This document shows positions 35,741-44,948 of a stretch of DNA of 64,000 nt, piece after piece. Numbering within the stretch: the first letter of the stretch is position 1; every line of letters starts with the position of its first letter. The stretch comes from Mucilaginibacter flavus (lineage in GTDB: Bacteria; Bacteroidota; Bacteroidia; Sphingobacteriales; Sphingobacteriaceae). The stretch is taken from assembly GCF_030409315.1 (NCBI RefSeq), contig NZ_JAUFPS010000042.1:186001-250000 (forward strand), in the 5' to 3' direction. A program made the translations under genes and the position numbers. The notes beneath the pieces were generated by a model. The model worked only from the letters and a program-made list of their open reading frames with translations, did not search any database and was not told where the DNA came from.

Positions 35741-36238
35741 CTATCTAAATGCCGGCAAGGTTTCCGTCACTTTAGTACAATTGGCCATACCCATATAAGG
35801 GTCGCGCCCCTTGTCAGATTCGCTCAGGAAATAGTTTTTAGTCATGGTGCAGTACTGGCGATAAAGCACCGTGTTATTAATCCTCAGTTTTTTTACCAGG
35901 GTGTATAAATTATAGGATAGGCTGGCAAAATGTTCCCGCTGATGTGGTACTTTATTTACTTCGCTGATGTGCCTGCTATCATACGCCAGTTTGGCAACCA
36001 GGTCGGTAACATCGGTACTTAATCCGGCTTTGGGTATCGCGCTAACTGAATTTAATAATGTCTTCGCTTTAATCTCCGCGGCATCACCATCGGCAGTTAT
36101 CAATGTGTTTTTTAGTGCCAGGTAGTTATTTATTACCGTATTTACCGGTTCTTTTAACACTTTATCCTGTGCACCGACACCTATGGTAAAGAGCAATACA
36201 TACAGGATACTTAAAGTAGCGGTCTTTAAAACTTTCAT
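35741..36238 (-). CDS. Exported DUF3347 domain protein
   Basis: 165 residues. Signal peptide MKVLKTATLSILYVLLFTIG ending at VGAQ. The DUF3347 domain follows: VNTVINNYLALKNTLITADG (~33-52), REHFASLSYNLYTLVKKL (~101-118) and the C-terminal YRQYCTMTKNYFLSE ... DPYMGMANCTKVTETL. This domain is found with copper/metal efflux CusB-like proteins, where QYCPM and a second Cys bind metal; here Pro is Thr (QYCTM). Alone in this window, so a metal-related role is only suggested. Confidence 0.8.
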   Translation of the reverse strand: MKVLKTATLSILYVLLFTIGVGAQDKVLKEPVNTVINNYLALKNTLITADGDAAEIKAKTLLNSVSAIPKAGLSTDVTDLVAKLAYDSRHISEVNKVPHQREHFASLSYNLYTLVKKLRINNTVLYRQYCTMTKNYFLSESDKGRDPYMGMANCTKVTETLPAFR

Positions 36239-36315
36239 GATGTTGTTTATTGATAAACGATGGATGAATTTACGATTTATATAGCAAACTGTTTAAAATG
36301 GCATAGTAAAAAGAA

Positions 36316-36514
36316 GGAAATCGCTTTTAAAAAGGAGACACCTAAGGAGTCAAAAAGACAGATGATTTTAAACCTATAAACACGATACTCCTAACGGAGT
36401 TTTAAATTGCATTAAACAGACTCCAGGGGAGTCCCGTGTTTATAGTCAAATTAGTTCTAAAAACAAGGCTCCGTAGGTGCCTCCTTATCAGTTTAAAGTT
36501 TAAAAGCGATTTCC
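36316..36514. repeat. Palindromic element related to the one at 29380-29636
   Basis: The left end GGAAATCGCTTTTAAAAAGG (36316-36335) continues into GACACCTAAGGAGTC; the right side has GGCTCCGTAGGTGCCTCC (36467-36484) and TTTAAAAGCGATTTCC (36499-36514), so it is an imperfect long inverted repeat. CTATAAACACG and CGTGTTTATAG also occur inside, as in the 29-kb copy. It directly precedes the next repeat. Confidence 0.72.
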
Positions 36515-36530
36515 CTGTATAGTAAAACCG

Positions 36531-36754
36531 GGGAAATCGCTTTTAGAATCCAACTCTGCAATTTGGGGCTAAAGCCACCTTGCTGGTTACTTTCATTAAC
36601 CGTTGGCTAAAGCCAAAACGGCAATGAATAAAAAAGTCAGACTTGAAAGTTATTTTAAAACTCATTGCCGTCCCATTTATGGGGCGGAAAAAAGAAATAA
36701 ACGAGCTGGCTTTAGCCAAAATGAGCTATAAAAGTTTAAAAGCGATTTTCCAGA
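36531..36754. repeat. ~220-bp repeat, copy 1 (GGAAATCGCTTTTAGAA ends)
   Basis: GGGAAATCGCTTTTAGAA at the left and TTTAAAAGCGATTTTCC at the right are inverted ends. Inside are GGCTAAAGCC palindromes, AAAACGGCAATGAAT facing CATTGCCGT, and CCATTTATGGGGCGG. It matches 40430-40650 along nearly its whole length in the same orientation (roughly three quarters of positions). The two copies bracket the giant SprB-repeat gene. No credible protein is encoded. Region 36239-36934 otherwise shows only the likely promoter of that gene. Confidence 0.78.
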
Positions 36755-36934
36755 TAGTAAAACATTATGGCATACTAATTCCAACACGCGGGGCGATACA
36801 TAGCTGCATATATCGCCCTATGTAAATGCTTTTACTAACGGTTTCAGCCCCGAACGGAAACAACAATGATAAAATGCCCACCGCACGCACAAATCCCGCA
36901 TAAATAATTAATTTTAAAGCGCTTTGCCTTGTCT

Positions 36935-39900
36935 ATGATATTAAGAATACCATTCCTTTTCATCCTGTTTTTGTTTTTGAGTATAAAAGCCCATGGCACC
37001 GTATTCACGGTTACCAGCAACGCCGACGCCGGCCCGGGAACGCTCAGGGACGCATTAACGCAAGCGTCGGCCAACGGCAGTACCCTAAAAGACCTCATTA
37101 TATTTAATTTACCCGATTTAACAGAAACCGGCAGAACGATAACATTGGTTAGTCAATTGCCCAACCTGTCATCAAATTTGGTAATTGATGGCACAACGCA
37201 AGCCGGAACACCATTTGGCAAAAGCAATGCCATGGTTAAAATTGCCACACCCCGTAATTACATCACTATTACAACCTTCACCGGTACAGGGTTAAACGAC
37301 GTTGAGTTTTACGGTCTTTACATATATGATTATACCGGTGGTAACGTATCACGCCCGGATTTGCAGGCCCGAACCGGCATTAATATATCACAATCAACCA
37401 ACATTATTATTGGAAGTGCGGGGAAAGGTAACATGATACGGGGTTTTAACATAAACTCTGTAAACTTAAGCAACGTAAACTTTGTAACGCTGCAAAGCAA
37501 TGTTATTGGATTAGGCGAACACAACGATTTTGATGAAGACGAAATTGGTATATATGACTATACCACGCCCTTGAGTATTTATAAATGTAATAATATTACC
37601 ATAGGAGGCAATGCCAATGAGGGAAACGTTTTTTTTACGCTCGTAGACTTAGTTTTTTCTCAAAAATCAACCGGCAACAATATCGCTGTAAAGTCGAATC
37701 TGTTCGGCGTGTTCCAGGATGGCAAAACCATTAGTTTTATGTTCCAGGAGGGTACGTTTATCCACCTATCTACAGAAAATGTAAGTTATACCGGTCCGGC
37801 AGATTTTGACAGCAGCGTACTGGCAACGGTTAATATGAATATTGAAAACAATGTTGCCGGGAGCTTTAGTAATGCCTTTATTTTAAACACGGTGGCCGGT
37901 GTTATCAATTTCTATAATAATTATTTAGGTATCTCCAAAGACGGATCAACCAACCTGGACCTTAACTCGCACCCAAATGATGGTGCCCCCATTGCGTTTC
38001 ACTATTGCACAGCTCAAGTAACAATTGGCGGCGCTGACCCAACAAAAAAGAACTTCCTTGCAAATTGCGTTTCTGCGGTTGTGACCGAAAATTCGTCTAA
38101 TATATTTATCAGGAACAACGATTATGAATGCGTTTCTGGTAACGTATATGGCACCTATGCCAGCAAGCCTCTTCCGCCCATCTCGATAGACCAGGTTGTG
38201 AAAAACCCTACGCAAACTGCCATATCCGGCACTGCCGATCCGGGCGCGACAATTGAAATTTACTCGTCCGAATCCTGTGATTTTGCTAAATGCAGTATCA
38301 GGACTCTTGTTGAAACAACAACCGCGGATAATACCGGGCATTGGCATAGCGGCCCGTTAAACTTTTCGGGCATCTTTTACGCTTCTGCATCCATAAACAA
38401 AAGAACATCGGCATTCAAAACGTTCGAAATTAATACCCAAAACATGGTTATAACCAATTTACGGTGTAACGCCCAGGCCTCTATCACGGGCCTGAAGGTT
38501 CCGGCGGGGCTCTCTTATTATTGGATAGATGACCAGGGAAACAAGGTATCCACAGATTTAGATTTCAAAACAGGAAAACAGGGAACCTATCAGCTGGTAT
38601 TGGGGGATGGCTGTATCATCAGCGACCCTTTTCAGATTAACGATAACAGGTTAAGGATTTATGATGACGGGTTAACCAAAACCGATATCAGCTGCGGAGC
38701 CAACACCGGCGCTATAAAAGGACTGTTTATTTATGATCCTTTATCCCAAATCAGTAGCGAAACATGGACCAACGGAAGCGGGATGGTTGTAGGATCTGGT
38801 TCCGATGTTGAAAGTTTGCCTGCCGGAAGCTATCTTTTAACCGTTAAAACTTCAGATGGCTGTACTGCTAATTACGGCCCGGTGGTGCTTAAAAACACCA
38901 CAGGCCCCAACATTGATCAATCCAAAGCTGTTGTTGAGCCAACCAACTGCGGGCAATCTGTTGGTTCTATCACCGGGATAACCGCTACCGGCTCCGGCAC
39001 AGTGGTGTACAGCTGGAAAAACGCCTCGCAGCAGGAAGTTGGCACCACCGCCGATTTAACCGGCCAGCCGGCCGGGCAATACACTTTACAAATTACCGAT
39101 AACACCCAATGCGGCCCTGTATATTCCACCGTTATTCAGATACCCGAAGTAAACGGCATTACCCTTGATGAAAGCAAAGCGCAAACTACGCCGGCTACCT
39201 GTAGCAATAATAACGGAGCGGTAAGTGGCATACAGGTAAGTGGCGCAACAGATTATAAATGGGTTGACGCACACAATAACGTGATTGCCACCACTACAGA
39301 TTTAAATGCCACGGCAGCCGGCGATTATACCCTTAACGCATCTAACTCATTTGGCTGCCTTAAATCCAGTAAAACGTACCATATCGATTTGTTGCCGCCA
39401 ACTATTTACCCCGCCTACCAGGCCACTATACAAAACACCTGCCAGGGCCAAAGTAATGGTTTTATTTCCGTAGCTACCGATGCGATAGTCAAAGCTGCAC
39501 GATGGGTGAACAGCCTGGGGGCAACTGTAGCTACCGATAACCAGGCAAAAAATTTGGCGGAGGGCAGCTACCGGCTTTACCTTACCGATCAAAATGGTTG
39601 CGAAACCCTGTTTAAAGATTACGCCGTGGCCGCCATCCCCCCACTTCAATTGGTTACAGGTTCGGCAGAAATCACGGATGACCAATGCACGCAAAAAACA
39701 GGAAGTATCAAAAATATTAAGGTAACCGGTGGCGTGCCGCCTTATACCTACCAATGGACTGATGTTAACAATAATATTGTTTCGGTCAGCGCTGATCTTA
39801 CAGGTCTTAATGCCGGCGATTATACCCTGCAGGTTAACGACGCCCGCAATTGTAATAGCCTGGTTTCATCAATTTACCATGTACAAAACCAGGAAAACGA

Positions 39901-40414
39901 TATTCCGTTACCCGTTGTTAATAACGTGCAGTTATGCAGCCCCGGCTATGTGCTGGTAAAGGTTAATAATCCGCAAACCATATACAGCTATCATTTATAC
40001 ACCTCTCAAACAGGCACTCTCCCGGCAGACACCCGGCCGGATGGTGTTTTTAAGGTAGATGTGCAAACCAATACAACTGTTTACGTGAGTCAATTTTCGG
40101 GCACTTGCGAAAGCGCCCGCGCTCCTGTACAAATTGGCGTAGGCATTGCCAGCACCAATATTCCCAATACGTTTACTCCTAACAATGATGGCGTTAACGA
40201 TTACTGGACCATCCCTGGCATTGAAAACTATCCGGCATCGCTCGTGCAGGTTTTTAACCGCCAGGGGCAAAAAGTATTTGAATCAAAGGGTTATGCACAG
40301 CCTTTTAACGGTACTATGAATGGAAAAAAATTACCTGCTGCCGTGTATTATTACATCATCAATTTAAGCACCAGTTGCAGCATATTATCGGGCAGTTTAA
40401 CGTTGTTGAGGTGA
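36935..40414 (+). CDS. Giant SprB-repeat surface protein with T9SS type B sorting domain
   Basis: 1159 residues from ATG at 36935 (MILRIPFLFILFLFLSIKAHG, signal peptide); a TTG at 36929 would add two. Residues about 20-430 look like a parallel beta-helix (FTVTSNADAGPGTLRDAL, many N/T/I-rich turns). From about 500 to 990 come six repeats of about 80-85 residues, each with a conserved Cys near its start and a G-Y-T-L-like end (LTGLNAGDYTLQVND), of SprB type. The C-terminus (about 1075-1159; NTFTPNNDGVNDYWTIP, VYYYIINL) is the gliding-motility/T9SS type B sorting domain, so the protein is exported by the type 9 system and placed on the cell surface. Probably an adhesin. It stands between two copies of a 220-bp repeat. 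Confidence 0.88.
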   Translation: MILRIPFLFILFLFLSIKAHGTVFTVTSNADAGPGTLRDALTQASANGSTLKDLIIFNLPDLTETGRTITLVSQLPNLSSNLVIDGTTQAGTPFGKSNAMVKIATPRNYITITTFTGTGLNDVEFYGLYIYDYTGGNVSRPDLQARTGINISQSTNIIIGSAGKGNMIRGFNINSVNLSNVNFVTLQSNVIGLGEHNDFDEDEIGIYDYTTPLSIYKCNNITIGGNANEGNVFFTLVDLVFSQKSTGNNIAVKSNLFGVFQDGKTISFMFQEGTFIHLSTENVSYTGPADFDSSVLATVNMNIENNVAGSFSNAFILNTVAGVINFYNNYLGISKDGSTNLDLNSHPNDGAPIAFHYCTAQVTIGGADPTKKNFLANCVSAVVTENSSNIFIRNNDYECVSGNVYGTYASKPLPPISIDQVVKNPTQTAISGTADPGATIEIYSSESCDFAKCSIRTLVETTTADNTGHWHSGPLNFSGIFYASASINKRTSAFKTFEINTQNMVITNLRCNAQASITGLKVPAGLSYYWIDDQGNKVSTDLDFKTGKQGTYQLVLGDGCIISDPFQINDNRLRIYDDGLTKTDISCGANTGAIKGLFIYDPLSQISSETWTNGSGMVVGSGSDVESLPAGSYLLTVKTSDGCTANYGPVVLKNTTGPNIDQSKAVVEPTNCGQSVGSITGITATGSGTVVYSWKNASQQEVGTTADLTGQPAGQYTLQITDNTQCGPVYSTVIQIPEVNGITLDESKAQTTPATCSNNNGAVSGIQVSGATDYKWVDAHNNVIATTTDLNATAAGDYTLNASNSFGCLKSSKTYHIDLLPPTIYPAYQATIQNTCQGQSNGFISVATDAIVKAARWVNSLGATVATDNQAKNLAEGSYRLYLTDQNGCETLFKDYAVAAIPPLQLVTGSAEITDDQCTQKTGSIKNIKVTGGVPPYTYQWTDVNNNIVSVSADLTGLNAGDYTLQVNDARNCNSLVSSIYHVQNQENDIPLPVVNNVQLCSPGYVLVKVNNPQTIYSYHLYTSQTGTLPADTRPDGVFKVDVQTNTTVYVSQFSGTCESARAPVQIGVGIASTNIPNTFTPNNDGVNDYWTIPGIENYPASLVQVFNRQGQKVFESKGYAQPFNGTMNGKKLPAAVYYYIINLSTSCSILSGSLTLLR

Positions 40415-40429
40415 GGCACTCAAAACAAG

Positions 40430-40650
40430 GAAATCGCTTTTAGAAACCAACTCTGCAATTTTGGGGTTAAAACCTCTTTTATGGTTACTTTAATTAATCG
40501 TTGGCTAAACTCAAAACGGCAATGAATTAAAAAAGCAGGCTTGAAACCTATTTGAAAATTCATTGCCGTCGCCTTTATGGGGCGGCAAAAAGCGATAAAC
40601 AAAGTGGCCTTAGCCTAAATAAACCTGGAAATTCTAAAAGCTATTTTCCC
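40430..40650. repeat. ~220-bp repeat, copy 2
   Basis: Begins GGAAATCGCTTTTAGAAACC 15 bp after the stop of the SprB-repeat gene and ends near CTATTTTCCC. It shares with copy 1 (36531-36754) AACTCTGCAATTT, GTTGGCTAAA, AAAACGGCAATGAAT, CATTGCCGTC and TTTATGGGGCGG in the same order. The rest of the gap to 40766 is AT-rich with nothing else seen. Confidence 0.78.
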
Positions 40651-40765
40651 ACTTTGGTCCGCGTGCAAAGTCTCCAATAAATAAATCAACCAAATTTTGA
40701 TACCGCCATAATAAGTTCTAAATTTAAGGTGCGTGCATACGTTCATCTCCCTTAAACCCAAATAA

Positions 40766-41887
40766 ATGAAGCGATCTAAAATGATTATCCGTGCCATAGT
40801 TTTCGGTACGTTGTTTTACATCACACAGCGCATAAACCCGGCGATGGCCCAGGTGCCAACCCGCGATCCGCATACGCCGGGTTATGTATCGGCCACCGAA
40901 TTGCCGGATGGCACCAATCCCTCGCCCAGTATAAATGGAAACTTTGTTATCGGTGCAACCCATAATCCCGCGCCAGAATCGATGGTACAGGTAGGTGTAC
41001 CACAGGGAACCATATATCACTTTACAATAGACTCTAAGGATAGCAAAATTTACCCGGGCATTGCCCGTGATCCCGGTACATTTGGCACGCCAGATCCGGC
41101 CGACCCTGCCAAATTAACTGTCACTACCAGCCATCCGGCTCCCTACACCCGGCAAGTTTCTGTATATGTTCCAAAACAGTACGTACCAAGTACCGCGGCA
41201 CCGTTCATCATTGGAGCCGACGGGCCCGACGATTTGCTTTTTACGGTATTGGATAACCTGATTGCGGCAGGCAAGGTACCGCCCATGATTGCCATTGCGA
41301 TCGGGAACGGCAGCGGCGACGCCCAGGGCAGCCAACGGGGCCTGGAGTACGATACCATGAGCGGTTTATATGCCGAATTTGTTGAAAGTGAAATACTACC
41401 CCTTGTTGAAAGCAAGTGCCAGGTAAAACTAACCAAAGACCCCGCCGGCAGGGCTACCATGGGAGGCAGTTCGGGCGGGTCATGCGCCCTGATCATGGCC
41501 TGGTACCATCCCGAACTGTATCACCGTGTACTAAACTATTCGGGTACCTACATCAACCAGCAATGGCCCCATAACCCGCAAACCCCACACGGTGCCTGGG
41601 AGTTTCCGGAGCACCTGATTCAAAAAACCAAACGCAAGCCACTACGGATCTGGATGGAGGTGGGCGACAGGGACCTTTTTAATCCAAACGTTATGCGGGA
41701 TGGCATGCATGACTGGGTACTGGCAAATGAAAACATGGCAAAAGCACTTGCCGGCAAGCACTATCAATACCAGTTTATTTTTGCCCGCAACGCCGGGCAC
41801 GTTGATTATAACGTAAAAAAGCAAACACTACCCGAAGCGCTGGAGTGGCTTTGGAAAGATTACCGTCCCGCGAAGGCCATGCAATGA
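40766..41887 (+). CDS. Secreted enterochelin-esterase-like alpha/beta-hydrolase
   Basis: 373 residues with an N-terminal signal (MKRSKMIIRAIVFGTLFYIT, to PAMAQ). A beta-sandwich-like N-terminal part (to ~115) is followed by an esterase D/enterochelin-esterase type domain: QVSVYVPKQYVPSTAAPFII (~132), IAIAIGNGSGDAQGSQRGLEYD (~172-193), the nucleophile elbow TMGGSSGGSCAL (~230-241; GxSxG) and the His in NAGHVDYNVK (~345). It could hydrolyse a siderophore or a carbohydrate ester (feruloyl/acetyl). The substrate is unknown, and there is no siderophore cluster nearby. Confidence 0.78.
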   Translation: MKRSKMIIRAIVFGTLFYITQRINPAMAQVPTRDPHTPGYVSATELPDGTNPSPSINGNFVIGATHNPAPESMVQVGVPQGTIYHFTIDSKDSKIYPGIARDPGTFGTPDPADPAKLTVTTSHPAPYTRQVSVYVPKQYVPSTAAPFIIGADGPDDLLFTVLDNLIAAGKVPPMIAIAIGNGSGDAQGSQRGLEYDTMSGLYAEFVESEILPLVESKCQVKLTKDPAGRATMGGSSGGSCALIMAWYHPELYHRVLNYSGTYINQQWPHNPQTPHGAWEFPEHLIQKTKRKPLRIWMEVGDRDLFNPNVMRDGMHDWVLANENMAKALAGKHYQYQFIFARNAGHVDYNVKKQTLPEALEWLWKDYRPAKAMQ

Positions 41888-42072
41888 TAAATAAATCACG
41901 TGGTACGCAAACGGATGCTAACGGTGCACAAATGGATATTAATTGGTTGTAAAAAGTGAACAACCGGTAGTATTTTGGTATGTTTTTGGTACCGTTTTGA
42001 ACGTAAAAGGGCGTAAAAACCTTTGCTTTAATTAAAAATCAAAAGCGCAAAGTTTGCAAAATTCAAATAACG

Positions 42073-42978
42073 CTACCTAAACTCGATAGGTGCCAAAGTG
42101 GTTTGTTTTTTAAAAAAATTGGAGAAATGGGCTACCTGTTCAAAGCCGAGACAGTAAGCAATTTCGGAGATGTTCCAGTCGGTTTGTTTGAGCAGAATTT
42201 TGGCCTCTTTAATTACCCTGTTGCTGATAATATGTGTGGTAGTTTGGCCTGTATTTTCCTTTAAAACCTTGTTAAGATGGTTTACGTGCACAGCCAGCCG
42301 GTCGGCATAGTCCTTAGCGGTGCGAAGTTTGAGCTTTTGATTGGGCGATTCGATAGGGAACTGCCTCTCCAACAGCTCAATGAATAACGATGACACCCTT
42401 GCCGAAGCCGAATGCGAGGGATAAAGTGTAGTGGCCGGTTGTAGCTTTTGACCGTAGTGAATCAGCTCCAGGATGTAGTTACGCAGTAAATCGTACTTAT
42501 ACACATAGCTGGACGAGAGCTCTTTATACATCTTGGCAAAAATGGCGGTGATCTCGGCTGCCTCTTCGTCGCCTACCTCAAAAATTGGGTAGCCGCCGGG
42601 TCTGAAAATTGGCAGATCGTCCAATACTACGCCACTTTTTGATTGCACCAAAAACTCATCTGTAAAAATACAGAAGTAACCATGTTGCTGTTGCCCATCA
42701 GCAGGGTAAAAGTTATAGGGAATTTTAGGCGTAGCGAATAGTAAGGCGTTTTGCTCAATGTTAATCACCTTGTCGGCGTACTCGGCCGTGCTATGGCCCT
42801 TGATGATGCTGATTTTGTAATAGGTACGCCTGTTATAGGGCATAACGCCCTTTTTGCTGCGTTTTGCAGCCAGGTCATCAAAGCTAAACACATTAAAATG
42901 ACCTATTTCCTTGTTGATATCCTCGGGAATAAGCGTGGCGGTTTGCCTGTAAAATTCATCTAAAGTGGTTACGTCCAT
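42073..42978 (-). CDS. AraC-family transcriptional regulator (paralogue of 43999-44943)
   Basis: 301 residues from ATG at 42978 (MDVTTLDEFYRQTATLIPED); the 24 codons upstream are not conserved. The N-terminal cupin-like ligand domain has EIGHFNVFSFDDL (~20-32), KVINIEQNALLFATPKIPYNF, and a C-terminal double helix-turn-helix (about 200-300) with LRTAKDYADRLAVHVNHLNKVLKE and NISEIAYCLGFEQVAHFSNFFKKQT. It lies 85 bp downstream of an SDR gene and on the same strand. The paralogue on the other side of the SDR shares most of these motifs word for word. Confidence 0.88.
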   Translation of the reverse strand: MDVTTLDEFYRQTATLIPEDINKEIGHFNVFSFDDLAAKRSKKGVMPYNRRTYYKISIIKGHSTAEYADKVINIEQNALLFATPKIPYNFYPADGQQQHGYFCIFTDEFLVQSKSGVVLDDLPIFRPGGYPIFEVGDEEAAEITAIFAKMYKELSSSYVYKYDLLRNYILELIHYGQKLQPATTLYPSHSASARVSSLFIELLERQFPIESPNQKLKLRTAKDYADRLAVHVNHLNKVLKENTGQTTTHIISNRVIKEAKILLKQTDWNISEIAYCLGFEQVAHFSNFFKKQTTLAPIEFR

Positions 42979-43063
42979 TGTATCGAAGTTAAGGAAATAG
43001 TGCAAGATTTGCCAAGTGGTAAACAGGGGGCAGGCCCTGTTTTTTAACATTTTACCGCCTCAT

Positions 43064-43837
43064 CTACCTCATCAACTCAACCCCAACCTTACCGGTTTGT
43101 CCCAGCAAAAACTCCGGAGCCAGTCTCGACATGATTTTAATCACTTTAGCCAGGCCGGGCAAAATCTCGTACTTATCTGCCTGTAAGCCTTTAATGGCCC
43201 CTTCAATTAGCTTTACCGGGTCCATCATGGCTTTGGGGTCGAAGCCATTAACCTGGGAAAACTTGTCGTTAAGGGGTGTTTTGGCAGCCGGGGCAACCAG
43301 GTCAAACACTTTGATATTGGTGTTTTTCAATTGTACCCTTAATGATTTGGTATACGACCGTAACCCCGACTTGGCAGCCCCATAAACCGGTGAAACCGGG
43401 AACGGAACCAACGCCAGTCCCGAAGTTACATTTACAATAGCCCCCGTTTGCTGCTGCTTTAAATGCGGCAAAAAGGCCTGCACCATGCGGATCGGTCCCA
43501 TCAGGTTAATTTCTATTTCGTTGGTAATATCCAACAGACCAATAGTAGCATCGTGCAGGTTTATGGTGCGCATGATGCCCGCGTTGTTGATCAGCATATT
43601 TAACTTGGGGAACTTTGTGGTAACCTGCGTGTACAATTCCTGAATTTGCCCCGGGTCGCTCACATCACTTTTAAAAGTGTGGATGCCAGGAAGGGCTTTG
43701 CGGGTTTCATCTAATTTAGTCTGGTCGCGGCCGGTAATAATTACGGTGTTGCCCAGTTCAAGCAGTCTGAGGGCAAACTCATAACCCAGGCCGCTGGTGC
43801 CCCCGGTTATTAATATGGTATTATTTTTTAACAGCAT
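43064..43837 (-). CDS. Short-chain dehydrogenase/reductase (DltE-like)
   Basis: 257 residues. The NAD(P) motif is ITGGTSGLGYEFALRL (~9-24), with NNAGIMRT (~85-92) and the catalytic Tyr-Lys in SPVYGAAKSGLRSYTKSL (~149-166). Classical SDR of the DltE/YqjQ type; the substrate is unknown. It is bracketed by two AraC paralogues, one downstream on the same strand and one divergent, so it is the likely target of both. Confidence 0.88.
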   Translation of the reverse strand: MLLKNNTILITGGTSGLGYEFALRLLELGNTVIITGRDQTKLDETRKALPGIHTFKSDVSDPGQIQELYTQVTTKFPKLNMLINNAGIMRTINLHDATIGLLDITNEIEINLMGPIRMVQAFLPHLKQQQTGAIVNVTSGLALVPFPVSPVYGAAKSGLRSYTKSLRVQLKNTNIKVFDLVAPAAKTPLNDKFSQVNGFDPKAMMDPVKLIEGAIKGLQADKYEILPGLAKVIKIMSRLAPEFLLGQTGKVGVELMR

Positions 43838-43968
43838 TTTTTCGTATCTTTATGGTTAACAGCACAAAGATGCGGCAATGCTTCACCCTGCCGTTTGTAA
43901 ACATCAATCTATTGTTTATCAAATTCAAACAACACAAAAAAACAAAAACGCCCAAACGCTATTTTGGC

Positions 43969-43976
43969 TAAATTTG
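43969..43976 (+). promoter_or_regulatory. Candidate -7 box for the divergent AraC gene
   Basis: TAAATTTG fits TAnnTTTG and lies 22 bp before the ATG at 43999, the same distance as the DinB-gene candidate. No clear -33 TTG is present. Confidence 0.35.
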
Positions 43977-43998
43977 AGTTGAACATCAAAAAAACGGC

Positions 43999-44943
43999 AT
44001 GGCAATCACCACAATAGCTGATTTTTATAAAGAGACTTCGGAATTTGTGAATTGCGAGGTTAATCCGCTGTTACCGGCTGGTTTTAACGCTAAGGAGATT
44101 GGTCACTTTAACGTTTTCAATCTCGAAACCCTGATGCAGGGTTTAACCGAACTGCCCGAAACGATGCCTTACAGTCGCAAGGCTTATTATAAGATTAGCC
44201 TGGTGCGCGGACGAAACGTTGCCGAATACGCCGATAAGGTGATCAACATTGAGCAAAACGCTTTGCTGTTTGCTACGCCGAGGATTCCTTACCATTGGAT
44301 TCCACAGGATCTGGATCAGAAAGGATATTTTTGCCTGTTTACCGATGATTTCCTGGTGCAATCAAAAAGCGGGGTTATTTTAGATGAGTTACCCATCTTC
44401 AAACCGGGAGGTTACCCGATATTTCAGCTATCAAACGAGCAGGCTGACGAAGTAGCTGCTTTGTTTAAAAAGATGCAGAATGAAACCCAATCGGATTACC
44501 TGTACAAGTTCGACCTCATCCGCAACTTTGTGATGGAGCTGGTTCACTACGGGCAAAAGCTGCAACCCTACACGCCCAACAGCGGCACGCATAATGCATC
44601 GGCGAGGGTATCATCGTTATTTATTGAACTGCTGGAAAGGCAGTTCCCGGTATCATCGCCACAACAAAAACTAAGCCTGCGGACGGCCAAAGATTATGCC
44701 GATAGGCTGGCCATCCACAGCAATCACCTCAATAAGGTTTTAAAAGAAAGCACCGGCAAAACCACTACCGAACATATCGCGGGCAGACTGGTACAGGAAG
44801 CCAAGATACTGCTTAAACAAACGGATTGGAATATCTCCGAGATTGCCTATAGCCTTGGTTTTGAGCAGCTATCGCATTTTTCCAACTTCTTTAAAAAGCA
44901 AACCTCCTTATCGCCAATAGAGATTAGGAGCCAGGTAGGGTAG
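43999..44943 (+). CDS. AraC-family transcriptional regulator (paralogue of 42073-42978)
   Basis: 314 residues. N-terminal ligand domain with EIGHFNVFNLETL (~33-45), INIEQNALLFATPRIPYHW and FCLFTDDFLVQSKSGVILDELPIFKPGGYPIF (~115-147). The C-terminal AraC DNA-binding domain (about 215-312) has NISEIAYSLGFEQLSHFSNFFKKQTSLSP. It is divergent from the SDR gene with 161 bp between the starts, and its stop is only 5 bp from the convergent GH13 stop. The closeness to the 42-kb gene points to a duplication around the SDR. Confidence 0.9.
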   Translation: MAITTIADFYKETSEFVNCEVNPLLPAGFNAKEIGHFNVFNLETLMQGLTELPETMPYSRKAYYKISLVRGRNVAEYADKVINIEQNALLFATPRIPYHWIPQDLDQKGYFCLFTDDFLVQSKSGVILDELPIFKPGGYPIFQLSNEQADEVAALFKKMQNETQSDYLYKFDLIRNFVMELVHYGQKLQPYTPNSGTHNASARVSSLFIELLERQFPVSSPQQKLSLRTAKDYADRLAIHSNHLNKVLKESTGKTTTEHIAGRLVQEAKILLKQTDWNISEIAYSLGFEQLSHFSNFFKKQTSLSPIEIRSQVG

Positions 44944-44948
44944 GCCAA

